A stretch of 64,000 bases of DNA from an uncultured Prevotellaceae bacterium (GTDB lineage: Bacteria > Bacteroidota > Bacteroidia > Bacteroidales > Bacteroidaceae). Both the position numbers and the translations under genes were made by a program. The DNA is taken from positions 46,279-110,278 of the forward strand of contig ONCG01000014.1 in NCBI GenBank assembly GCA_900316285.1, in the 5' to 3' direction. A model generated the notes under the pieces. The model was not told the DNA's origin and ran no database searches. It was given only the letters and a program-made list of their open reading frames with translations. This document shows positions 9,421-17,491 of the stretch, piece by piece. Each line of letters begins with the position of its first letter. Position 1 is the first letter of the stretch.

Positions 9421-10533
9421 ATGAAGAGTGAATTTAAGTCATTAGACGACCTTTATAATAAGGTAACAAGAAACAAGGAGACGTGGGATTATTACAATGA
9501 TTTGAATCCATTAAGCGGAAGTTATGACTTCAAAGAAATTATTAATGGTTCCTCTTCTTTCTATAGCAAACTCATTAAGGAGCTTTTAGGCCGTTCTGGT
9601 AAAATCGCAGCACAAGATATGTTGAAGTGCGTAGATGAATTATTTAAAAAGGAAGAGGAAGAAAAATATGATATGGATGCAGATAAGCGTCTAAGGCATA
9701 TAGTGTCTCTATTCTTTTTTGGACATGTCCTCTATGGAAATTGTGATAGTATTAGGAAGAATGTCAGTAGACAATTAAGGACAATTGGCTTTCCAAAGAC
9801 AGATGATGATGCAAGGACATTCTCTTTTATGTGGTTCTTGCTTTGCATATTCCATGATTTAGGATATGCCTACGAATACAATCTAATAAAAGACAATCAG
9901 AAGATGTCATTGTCGGCAATTGAAGAGATAAAACCATCCAATTTCTTACCTCTGATATATAATGAAAAGAATTTGTTACAATATAATCATCTTCGACAAT
10001 GTAAATGGGGAGTTAACGACCATGGCATCTGGGGCGGTTTTTCTTTTTATAAAAATATGTTGAGAGTTGGAAAAGAGATTGAGGAGAAACAGAATGAGTA
10101 TAATATAAAAATATTCGAGACAGAAAACGTGGAGCATATATATCAGTATGCGGCCTGGATCATTATGTGCCATAACATATTCTATAATAATGGGAAAGAC
10201 AACTATACTGATTGTTATAGATGTTGTGGACTTGATGACTTTATTCAGCCTAAGGCCCGTTGCATAACGTTAAAGAACAATCCGCTTCTGTTTCTCTTTT
10301 GTTTAGCCGACACTTTGGAGCCGACTAAGGTGTTGAAATCAAAATCTAAGAATCCCCAAGATGACTTGAAATTATGCAGACTATTAAAGATGGACTTTGG
10401 CAAGAGTTCCATTAAGTTTAACTTGTCAGGTTTATCAGACTATATTGTTGGAGAAAAATATAATAATAATATAAAAGGCATCAACGACTGGCTTGCTGAT
10501 GTTTCAGACGAGTTGGTAATAAAATTAAAATGA
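9421..10533 (+). CDS. HD-domain (putative phosphohydrolase) protein, cytosolic
   Basis: A 370-residue protein without signal peptide. The residue pattern H102 ... H145-D146 (CIFHDLGYAYE) ... H201 (NDHGIWGG) ... H251 (MCHNIFY) ... D297 (CLADTLEP) matches the H-HD-H-H-D metal-site layout of HD superfamily hydrolases, which act on nucleotides or cyclic nucleotides. The substrate is not deducible. It is the only evident cytosolic enzyme in a run of exported proteins, and its stop overlaps the start of the giant surface protein gene by four bases (ATGA). A regulatory or nucleotide-signalling role for the cluster is possible but speculative. Confidence 0.75.
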   Translation: MKSEFKSLDDLYNKVTRNKETWDYYNDLNPLSGSYDFKEIINGSSSFYSKLIKELLGRSGKIAAQDMLKCVDELFKKEEEEKYDMDADKRLRHIVSLFFFGHVLYGNCDSIRKNVSRQLRTIGFPKTDDDARTFSFMWFLLCIFHDLGYAYEYNLIKDNQKMSLSAIEEIKPSNFLPLIYNEKNLLQYNHLRQCKWGVNDHGIWGGFSFYKNMLRVGKEIEEKQNEYNIKIFETENVEHIYQYAAWIIMCHNIFYNNGKDNYTDCYRCCGLDDFIQPKARCITLKNNPLLFLFCLADTLEPTKVLKSKSKNPQDDLKLCRLLKMDFGKSSIKFNLSGLSDYIVGEKYNNNIKGINDWLADVSDELVIKLK

Positions 10534-13500
10534 TTATGAAATTATATAGACTTTTTTCGTTGGGAATTCTTGCAGTGTACGTAACCCTTTCTGCCTATGC
10601 CTACGACTTTAAGGTAGACGGTATTTACTATAATGTCATTGGTGACAACGAGGTGGAGGTGACCTATCGTAATTTTGAGTATGAGGGTGATGTTGTAATT
10701 CCTGAATTTGTTACCAATGGAGGAGTTAAATATAAGGTAACCCAAATTGGCGAATATGCGTTCTATCGGTGCATGAAAATGACATCGATAGTAATTCCCA
10801 ACAGCGTCACTAGTATAGAGGCTGTGGCTTTCTATTATTGTGATAGTCTAACCTCGTTAGTGATTCCTAATAGTGTGAAAAGCATAGAAGATATTGCTTT
10901 CGCATCTTGTAGTCAATTAGAAACCATTATTCTTTCTGAACAATTAGAGAAAATGGGGAATGGCATTTTTAGTAACTGTAATAAACTAGTTTCAATTACG
11001 ATACCAAGTAGTGTTAAGAGTATCGGTAGATATGCATTTCAGTCGTGTTCTTCTTTGGCTTCTGTAACAATTCAAGAAGGTATTACAGATATCGGTGATT
11101 ATTCCTTCTATTATTCTGGTCTTTCTTCAGTTTCAATTCCTCGTAGTGTCAAACGCATCGGAAATCGTGCTTTCCAAGCATGTAAACTGAGCTCAATTGA
11201 AATCCCTAATAGTGTGACGACTATAGGAGATTATGCTTTCTCGGGATGCAGTTTGACATCAATGGAAATTCCGAGTAGTGTAGACAGCATTGGTACTGGC
11301 ATATTGTCTGGTTGCTCTCATTTAAAATCTCTTATTGTTAATACAGGAAATAAGCGTTATGATTCTCGTGGAAATTGTAATGCTATTATAGAATCGGAGT
11401 CAAATACGTTGATTTCAACATGTTTAGGACTCAAATCGTTTTCGATACCTGATGGCGTTACTGCCATCGGAGACAGGGCATTTAGTGGATATAGCAGTCT
11501 TAAATCAATACAAATTCCCAATGGTATAATAAGTATCGGCAATTATGCTTTTTCTAATTGCGATTCATTGGAATATGTAGAATTGCCAATCAGTTTGCAA
11601 AGCATTGGAGACTATGCTTTTTCCGGCAGTCCATTGAAAGAAATAACTATACCCAAGAATGTAAATCATATTGGTCAACCCTTTGTTTCTAATTATGAAA
11701 AAACATTAAACAGTATTGTGGTAGATTCTAATAACCGTTTTTTTTCGTCTGAGAATGGAGTCTTATTTTCTAAAGATAAAAGCGAACTACTATGCTATCC
11801 CAGTGGCAAAAAAGAAGAATCTTATAATGTACCTAATTCTGTTGTTTCCATTGGACCTAGCGCTTTTAGTTATTCTAAGCTGTCCAAAATCAATTTGCCC
11901 AGCACGATAGAAAGAATAAGTGATTCCGCATTTATGGGTTGTTCTGGATTATCATCAATAATACTGCCCAATAGTATTACTTCGATTGGAAGATATGCAT
12001 TTAATTACTGCATCAAATTACAATCAATATGTATACCAGAGAAGGTTAAAAGCCTAGAATCTGGAACTTTCTCATCATGTAGTGCATTGGAAGAAGTCTT
12101 TTTACCAGAAGGGTTGGTTTCCCTCGGTAGTATTGCGCAGAGTAATGAATATATGAATACAGGGTATGGTGTCTTTGAAGGTTGTCGTAATTTGGTCTCT
12201 ATTTATTTGCCTCAGGGACTTAGGGTAATAGGAGATGCCGCTTTTCGGAATTGTGGGCGTTTACGTTCAATATCAATTTCTAAAAATGTGGAGGTAATAG
12301 GCCGACAAGTTTTAGCAGGTGATTATTCATTAAGTGGAATAATGGTTGAAGGTGGTAATGAGAACTATTATTCATCAGATGGTGTCTTGTTCGATAGCAA
12401 AAAGAATACATTGCTTTGTTATCCAGCCGGAAAGGTTGCGACTTCATATGAAATACCAGCTGGAATAAAAGGAATAGAGGAATGTGCTTTCGATGCACAA
12501 GATTATTTAGAGTCATTAACCTTGTCCCAAAGCATTATGTATATAGCCGATTATGCTTTCGACTATACTAATGTCAAGTCTATACATTCCAAGATACTTA
12601 AGCCATTTCCTGTTAGCTTTAGTCATTATCCCACAACTCTTATCGTTCCTAAGGGGACAAAAGAAGCATATATGTCAGAGCTTGGTTGGCGTACGATAAA
12701 TAATATTGTCGAATCTTCGGAGTGCGGTGAAAAATTAGATACAAAGATGATGCGGGATTCATGTGAATCAATGCTTTCCTATTTGGAGGTCTTTTACATG
12801 AAAATGACAGATGGAAATATCATAGAACCAACTCACCTACGGTCATTGGACAAAGCAATAGACATTCTAAAAGGAAGAATAAATTCTTTTATTGCTAAAG
12901 TAGATGAATACGATAAAAGTATAGAAAGTGGAAATGAACTTTCAGATGATTTGGTGGCTACAATAGTTATGGATTGGGAGAGTTCTATTGCAGGAATAAC
13001 AAGAAAGGAGCCCTATCTATCTGACATATCATCGGGATTCTCCAAGACCAGTTTTACATCTCATGAGGGTGGTATCACTAAAGTAGGTGAGTTATCTCTT
13101 AGAAATGAAACAAAAACGATATGTTGGTTTGATAGATATTCTTTTTATTATTTAGGAATAGAGCCTGAGGAAATACTGATCCAACCTATTCCTGATAAGG
13201 ATTATCACGTGAATGATTTTTATTACGTTGATGCGCATAATAGGCCTGTCCCATTTGAATTAGATAGTGTGAAATTGTATAATCTTCCAGAAAAAATAAT
13301 TGTTGAGTTCGAAAAAGAAGTACCAGTAGAAATTGAAGAGGATTTCATGGTTGATTACATTTATTATCATGGTATTTCTTCGACAATGACGGCTCAGGTG
13401 ATAGCTGTTGATAAAGGTGTAGAGAATATTGACATTCCTATAAGTGTCGTAAATGGTAGTAGAACGTACTCGGTGACCTCGGTTGCTGATGATGCGCTGG

Positions 13501-14531
13501 CTGGTACGTTCAATTATATTTCGTTGCCATCATCGGTGACAAGCCTAAATAGTAACTCCTTACGGCAAAGTGACATTGGAGCCTTGATTTGGAACGCGAA
13601 CAAGAGTCTGTCGGCAAATGTGTTCAGCAACGTTCCTTTTGATGTCAGTAGCAATTTCCTACTGTATGTGAACGCAGCTAGCTATGCACCATCGAATGTG
13701 AAGAATGTTGTCGTAGGTAATACTGCGAAGGCTGTTTCATTATCTGATGCTGGTGGGCAATTCTATTGTCCAAAAGAGTTTGTCGCCCAGAACATTACAT
13801 ATACCCATAATTATAGTATGAAAACTGGCGGTAATGGTCAGGGATGGGAAAGCATTGTGTTGCCATTCGATGTGCAGCGTATCAGCCATAGCACAAAGGG
13901 AGAGATTGTTCCCTTTGCAGCCTATAACGCCAATGACAGAAGCCAACGTCCGTTCTGGCTTTATCGTTTTGGAGCGTCGGGATTTGTGCGTTCCAGTTCC
14001 ATTAACGCAAATACGCCACACATCATTGCCATGCCGAACAATACTGCATACGACGATGAATATATTCTTGCTGGTGATGTAGCATTCTCGGCAACGAATG
14101 TGACTGTGAAGCCAACTTCACAGCTCTCGTTGTCAAGGTCTGGTGGCAAAACGTTCACTCCAGCCTATCGGAAGATAGAGAGGTCTTCATCAGTATATGC
14201 CTTGAATGTAAATAACAGGAATGCCTCGAGTAGTGGTGGCTATGATTGGGGAAGCCGGTTCATTGGCAATCTTCGAGACGTTTATCCTTTTGAAGCTTAT
14301 ATGTTAGTCTCGTCGGCAGAAGCTCGGGATTTCATTGAAATAGAATTTGAGGATGAGGTAACGGGACTCGTTGGTATTCCGATGCGAAATGATTCAGAGA
14401 TGAAAGTGGCAGTCTACTCTATTAGTGGGCAACTCATCATGCTTGAGAAGAGTGAGCTGTTGGATGAGAAATTGCATTGCCTGCCGTCCGGTATATATAT
14501 AGTTGATGGAAATAAGACAGTTGTCCAATAA
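10530..14531 (+). CDS. BspA-like leucine-rich repeat surface protein with T9SS-type C-terminus
   Basis: 1,333 residues from 10530; the ATG at 10536 is equally plausible. After a signal peptide there are many BspA/LRR_5 repeats to about residue 720, with the recurring pattern IPNSVTSIGxxAFxxCxxL. A helical region of about 90 residues follows, then a long beta-rich region. The end (VAVYSISGQ ... LPSGIYIVDGNK) resembles a type IX secretion sorting domain. BspA-family proteins bind host or bacterial surface ligands in oral Bacteroidales. It is translationally coupled to the HD gene upstream. Adhesin is the likely role. Confidence 0.85.
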   Translation: MIMKLYRLFSLGILAVYVTLSAYAYDFKVDGIYYNVIGDNEVEVTYRNFEYEGDVVIPEFVTNGGVKYKVTQIGEYAFYRCMKMTSIVIPNSVTSIEAVAFYYCDSLTSLVIPNSVKSIEDIAFASCSQLETIILSEQLEKMGNGIFSNCNKLVSITIPSSVKSIGRYAFQSCSSLASVTIQEGITDIGDYSFYYSGLSSVSIPRSVKRIGNRAFQACKLSSIEIPNSVTTIGDYAFSGCSLTSMEIPSSVDSIGTGILSGCSHLKSLIVNTGNKRYDSRGNCNAIIESESNTLISTCLGLKSFSIPDGVTAIGDRAFSGYSSLKSIQIPNGIISIGNYAFSNCDSLEYVELPISLQSIGDYAFSGSPLKEITIPKNVNHIGQPFVSNYEKTLNSIVVDSNNRFFSSENGVLFSKDKSELLCYPSGKKEESYNVPNSVVSIGPSAFSYSKLSKINLPSTIERISDSAFMGCSGLSSIILPNSITSIGRYAFNYCIKLQSICIPEKVKSLESGTFSSCSALEEVFLPEGLVSLGSIAQSNEYMNTGYGVFEGCRNLVSIYLPQGLRVIGDAAFRNCGRLRSISISKNVEVIGRQVLAGDYSLSGIMVEGGNENYYSSDGVLFDSKKNTLLCYPAGKVATSYEIPAGIKGIEECAFDAQDYLESLTLSQSIMYIADYAFDYTNVKSIHSKILKPFPVSFSHYPTTLIVPKGTKEAYMSELGWRTINNIVESSECGEKLDTKMMRDSCESMLSYLEVFYMKMTDGNIIEPTHLRSLDKAIDILKGRINSFIAKVDEYDKSIESGNELSDDLVATIVMDWESSIAGITRKEPYLSDISSGFSKTSFTSHEGGITKVGELSLRNETKTICWFDRYSFYYLGIEPEEILIQPIPDKDYHVNDFYYVDAHNRPVPFELDSVKLYNLPEKIIVEFEKEVPVEIEEDFMVDYIYYHGISSTMTAQVIAVDKGVENIDIPISVVNGSRTYSVTSVADDALAGTFNYISLPSSVTSLNSNSLRQSDIGALIWNANKSLSANVFSNVPFDVSSNFLLYVNAASYAPSNVKNVVVGNTAKAVSLSDAGGQFYCPKEFVAQNITYTHNYSMKTGGNGQGWESIVLPFDVQRISHSTKGEIVPFAAYNANDRSQRPFWLYRFGASGFVRSSSINANTPHIIAMPNNTAYDDEYILAGDVAFSATNVTVKPTSQLSLSRSGGKTFTPAYRKIERSSSVYALNVNNRNASSSGGYDWGSRFIGNLRDVYPFEAYMLVSSAEARDFIEIEFEDEVTGLVGIPMRNDSEMKVAVYSISGQLIMLEKSELLDEKLHCLPSGIYIVDGNKTVVQ

Positions 14532-14534
14532 AAA

Positions 14535-14888
14535 TCACCCTTTCACCCTTCGCGTGGCCTTGCCCATGCGAAGGGTGGCAAGGCGTAAGGCATGCCCTAA
14601 TGCATAGTCACCATCTGTGATCTTGCCTTCTTCTTTTGTGAACAGTTCCTTACGCTCTATATTCCTTTCTCGGTTCAGGTCATTGGTGGGGACCTGTTTG
14701 GTGAGAAGGGTGGACGAATTGTCCGATGATTTGTTTTTATTGCTATAAAAAGGAATGATTGCAGCTGGCACAATTGATTTTTTCCTTCTGAGTGCCAGCG
14801 TGTTGTGCCATCTTTCTATTGTTGTATCTTTAATGTCTATTAACATCCCCAAATAGTCTTTTTGGGCACACATTTTGCTAACATCCAT
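14535..14888 (-). CDS. Doubtful small ORF at the edge of an inverted-repeat element
   Basis: A 117-residue frame of basic, polar composition with no recognised domain. Its start codon lies at the left boundary of the inverted-repeat element at 14887-15241 and its 3' end lies inside a strong hairpin (14544-14577). It could be a remnant of the element's passenger or a chance frame. Listed because it is the only open frame in this 0.9-kb gap. Confidence 0.25.
   Translation of the reverse strand: MDVSKMCAQKDYLGMLIDIKDTTIERWHNTLALRRKKSIVPAAIIPFYSNKNKSSDNSSTLLTKQVPTNDLNRERNIERKELFTKEEGKITDGDYALGHALRLATLRMGKATRRVKG
14544..14577. terminator. Strong hairpin downstream of the BspA-like gene
   Basis: A 14-bp stem CACCCTTCGCGTGG / CCATGCGAAGGGTG (one G-T wobble) with a 6-nt loop, starting 13 bases after the stop. 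There is no T-tract immediately after it on the + strand, so it is either an atypical terminator or an mRNA-stabilising 3' hairpin. Confidence 0.45.
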
Positions 14889-15241
14889 TATATTTGGACA
14901 CTATGAATACCATAAGAGTTGCACCGGCTGCACCAACTGCACCAGCTGCACCTGGTGCAGAGTGAAAAGTGAAAAGTGCAGAGTGAAAAGTGCAGAGTGA
15001 AAAGTGAACTATGCTCTCAACACTAAACATGAAACACAAAACACAAAACTTTGATGCAAGTAGACCTTGTTTTTGGTTATAACTCTATGAGTTTTACCTC
15101 AAAAGTCTATGCTTTATGCTTGAAAACCCATAGCTTTTTGGTAAACAAATGGCACCATTTACTTTTCACTTTGCTGTAAGCCGAGGTGCAGCTGGTGCAG
15201 CCAGTGCAGGTCTTCTTGCTTACACAGTGTCCAAATATAAT
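14887..15241. repeat. Hairpin or MITE-like element with long imperfect inverted arms
   Basis: The outermost 16 bp are perfect inverted repeats (ATTATATTTGGACACT at 14887 and its complement at 15226-15241). Further in, both arms share CTGCACCAGCTGCACCT and AGTGAAAAGT in matching order, giving imperfect arms of roughly 75-100 bp around a central core of about 150 bp. The left arm also carries tandem AGTGCAGAGTGAAA units (about 14962-15006). No coding capacity. The palindromic ends fit a non-autonomous mobile element or a large cruciform; the next 130 bp are plain sequence. Confidence 0.6.
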
Positions 15242-15375
15242 AGACAATTCTGGCTTTTGAGCAGAATCATCCTTTTTTGAGAGTTAATGGAGGTTAATGT
15301 TTATTCTGAACAATGGTATAGCGAATGGCTGTAAACATAGTGCTTATCGTTTTTCTCATCCATTTTTGTCTTTTA

Positions 15376-15407
15376 ATTGGTGATTACAGAATTTATGTTT
15401 ATATTTG
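15376..15407 (+). promoter_or_regulatory. Probable promoter of the antitoxin-like gene
   Basis: The -7 element TATATTTG (15400-15407) has a weak -33 element ATTG (15376-15379) 20 bp upstream. The predicted transcript would begin near 15413, which supports the ATG at 15437 as start. Confidence 0.5.
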
Positions 15408-15436
15408 CAGTCAGAAATAGAAACTGTATTAGCGTT

Positions 15437-15676
15437 ATGACATCACTACAAATGCAACTCAACTCCGAACTATTTGGCGCTCTTCAGGTTATCTCAGAAG
15501 ACGAAGGACTGATGAAGAAAGCCGTCAGGTCACTTAAGCGTATTGCTTCTCAGAAGAAGGCTGCTGATGAGAATGTTATGTCCATGAGTGAACTGGAGGA
15601 AATAGTTCGCCAAGGTGAAAAGGAAATTGCCGAAGGTAACATTCACCCCATTGCTATTGATGACCTATGGAAGTAG
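15437..15676 (+). CDS. RelB/antitoxin-like small protein
   Basis: 79 residues from the ATG at 15437. The N-terminus (MTSLQMQLNSELFGALQVIS) and a helical middle (KAVRSLKRIASQKK) are like the small Bacteroidales antitoxins that precede YoeB-family toxins; the C-terminus is acidic, as expected for toxin neutralisation. It overlaps the start of a shortened YoeB-like frame (15660) by 17 bases, the normal arrangement for such pairs. The family call is by recognition of pattern and context. Since the toxin is broken, the antitoxin may now be an orphan. Confidence 0.65.
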   Translation: MTSLQMQLNSELFGALQVISEDEGLMKKAVRSLKRIASQKKAADENVMSMSELEEIVRQGEKEIAEGNIHPIAIDDLWK

Positions 15677-15791
15677 TAATCTTCAGGGCAAATGGAGTCG
15701 TCGCATTTCTAATGAGCACCGTATGGTTTATTCCATCAGTAGTGGTCGTATCTACATCTATGTTTTTTCTATGAAGGGTCATTATGTTTGA
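15660..15791 (+). pseudogene. YoeB-family toxin remnant with internal deletion
   Basis: A 43-residue frame begins MTY at the position expected for the toxin start, overlapping the antitoxin's end, then jumps straight to the conserved C-terminal core of YoeB/Txe toxins: LQGKWSRRISNEHRMVY, then IYIYVFSMKGHY. Intact YoeB-like toxins are about 85-90 residues, so some 40-45 residues between the start and the WSRRI motif are missing. The frame is kept, so the deletion was in-frame. The retained H-R-Y residues belong to the RNase active site, but the fold lacks its first half and is very probably inactive. Confidence 0.7.
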
Positions 15792-15933
15792 TCCCATCGA
15801 CTTATGATTATCAGATAATTTAGACTTCTGCTGTTTTCTAATATCTTGAATTGTAGTGAATTTAGGCCTGAGAGTATTATTTTCTTGACGAAGACAGCCG
15901 CTAATTCGTTTTTTTTCATTATTTTTGCAGCTG

Positions 15934-16353
15934 ATGAATGATGAAATACGACACGATGGGGTAGTGGAGCGTGTGGAAGAAGGGTGCTTGCATGTGCGCA
16001 TTCTTCAAGCTACGGCTTGTGGAGGATGCCAAGTGTCGGCCCATTGCCACATTGCTGAAGGAAAGGAAAAACTCATTGATGTCGTTGCCCCCGATGCCCA
16101 TTGCTACGAGGTGGGCGACAGCGTGGAAGTGGTGGCCTCACGTTCCGTTGGCATGAAAGCCGTTGCGTGGGCCTTTGGCTTGCCATTCATTGTGATGGTA
16201 ACGACGGTGTTCGTAGCTTCCTACTTCACTAGTAATGAAGGTCTTGCTGCGCTGTTGGGCGTGTTGTCGCTTGTGCCCTGCTATGCGGGTCTCTATCTCT
16301 GGCGTGATCATTTCAAAAGAACGCTTGCGTTTCGAGTAAGGAAGAAAGAATAA
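15934..16353 (+). CDS. rseC: SoxR-reducing system protein RseC family
   Basis: 139 residues from the ATG at 15934. The cytosolic N-terminal part carries a cysteine cluster (CGGCQVSAHC) followed by a beta domain (VAPDAHCYEVGDSVEV). Two membrane helices lie at about 75-97 and 101-122, and the tail is basic. RseC proteins are coded beside Rnf operons and are linked to assembly or activity of the electron-transport complex. This fits the rnf genes starting 118 bp downstream. A -7 box (TATTTTTG, 15920-15927) ends only six bases before the ATG, so the transcript may have almost no leader. The 3' end lies in the first unit of a 50-bp tandem repeat. Confidence 0.88.
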   Translation: MNDEIRHDGVVERVEEGCLHVRILQATACGGCQVSAHCHIAEGKEKLIDVVAPDAHCYEVGDSVEVVASRSVGMKAVAWAFGLPFIVMVTTVFVASYFTSNEGLAALLGVLSLVPCYAGLYLWRDHFKRTLAFRVRKKE

Positions 16354-16440
16354 TTCCCTTCAATAAAAAAACGCTTGCGTTTCGAGTAAGGAAGAAAGAG
16401 TAATTCCCTTCAATCAAAGAACGCTTGCGTATAGAGAATA
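16321..16440. repeat. 50-bp tandem repeat, 2.4 copies, from the end of rseC
   Basis: The segment starting ACGCTTGCGTTTCGAGTAAG occurs at 16321 and 16371, and in a third degenerating copy at 16421. The period is exactly 50 bp. The first copy encodes the last residues and stop codon of RseC; the others fill the gap to rnfB. It looks like a local duplication. Confidence 0.85.
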
Positions 16441-16471
16441 AGAAAAAAGGATTAATACATATAAGATTTTC

Positions 16472-17491
16472 ATGATGAATTTCATGTTGTTAGCAATCGT
16501 CGTGCTGGGCACGATAGCATTAGTAGCCTCGGCCATCCTCTTTGTTGTCTCGAAGAGGTTTGCCGTAGAGGAAGACCCACGACTGGCAAAGGTGGCTGAA
16601 GTGTTGCCTGGTGCCAATTGTGGCGGATGTGGATTTCCTGGTTGCAGCGGAATGGCCGATGCCTTGGTGCGTGCTGCCGACAATGGGTCGCTCGAGGGGC
16701 TGAATTGTCCTGTGGGCGGTTCGAAGGTGATGTCGCAGGTGGCCGACCTGCTGGGCATGTCAGTAGCGCAGACAGAGCCGATGGTGGCCGTGGTGCGTTG
16801 CAATGGTAGTTGTGAGAACCGTCCACGAACGGCTGTCTACGATGGACTGTCGTCGTGTGCTGCCATGAACGCGTGTAGTGCAGGTGAAACGGCCTGTGGC
16901 TACGGCTGTCTGGGTTGTGGCGACTGCGTGGAGGCCTGCCGCTTTGGTGCTATTGCGCTGAACGAAGAGACCGGCCTGCCAGAAGTTGACGAAGAGAAGT
17001 GCACAGCCTGTGGTGCCTGCGTAAAGGCCTGTCCCCGCCACATCATTGAGCTTCGCAAGAAAGGTCCGAAGGGTCGTCGCGTCTATGTGTCGTGTGTGAA
17101 CAAGGACAAGGGAGCCGTGGCTCGCAAGGCTTGTCAGACGGCTTGTATCGGCTGTAGCAAGTGTGTGAAGGAATGCAAGTTTGAGGCCATCACGGTGGCT
17201 GACAACCTTTCCTATATCGATTGGAGCAAGTGCCGCTTGTGTAAGAAATGCGTGGCTGCATGTCCAACCGGCGCTATCGTCGCCAAGAATTTCCCTGCTC
17301 CCAAGCCCGTTGAACCCAAGGCAGAGGAAGTCGCTAAGCCCGTTGAACCCAAAGCAGAGGAAGTTGCTAAGCCTGCTGAACCCAAGGCAGAAGAAACGGC
17401 ACCCAAGCCTATAGAGCCCAAGAAAGAGGCAACGGAGGCTGCTCCAAAAACTATTGAACCAAAAGATGAAGCAAAGGAGGTAACTGCATGA
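16472..17491 (+). CDS. rnfB: Electron transport complex subunit RnfB
   Basis: 339 residues; the ATG at 16475 is an alternative start. There is one N-terminal membrane helix (5-27), then the [4Fe-4S] domain with C50, C53, C58 and C79 (NCGGCGFPGC). Several ferredoxin-type cluster motifs follow between 142 and 268 (CGYGCLGCGDCVEAC, CTACGACVKAC, CIGCSKCVKEC, CRLCKKCVAAC). RnfB is the entry point for electrons from reduced ferredoxin. The C-terminal 65 residues are a Pro/Glu/Lys/Ala tail made of 33-bp DNA repeats (units at 17306, 17339, 17372). The stop overlaps the rnfC start (ATGA). It is the first Rnf gene of the B-C-D-G-E-A order. Confidence 0.95.
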   Translation: MMNFMLLAIVVLGTIALVASAILFVVSKRFAVEEDPRLAKVAEVLPGANCGGCGFPGCSGMADALVRAADNGSLEGLNCPVGGSKVMSQVADLLGMSVAQTEPMVAVVRCNGSCENRPRTAVYDGLSSCAAMNACSAGETACGYGCLGCGDCVEACRFGAIALNEETGLPEVDEEKCTACGACVKACPRHIIELRKKGPKGRRVYVSCVNKDKGAVARKACQTACIGCSKCVKECKFEAITVADNLSYIDWSKCRLCKKCVAACPTGAIVAKNFPAPKPVEPKAEEVAKPVEPKAEEVAKPAEPKAEETAPKPIEPKKEATEAAPKTIEPKDEAKEVTA

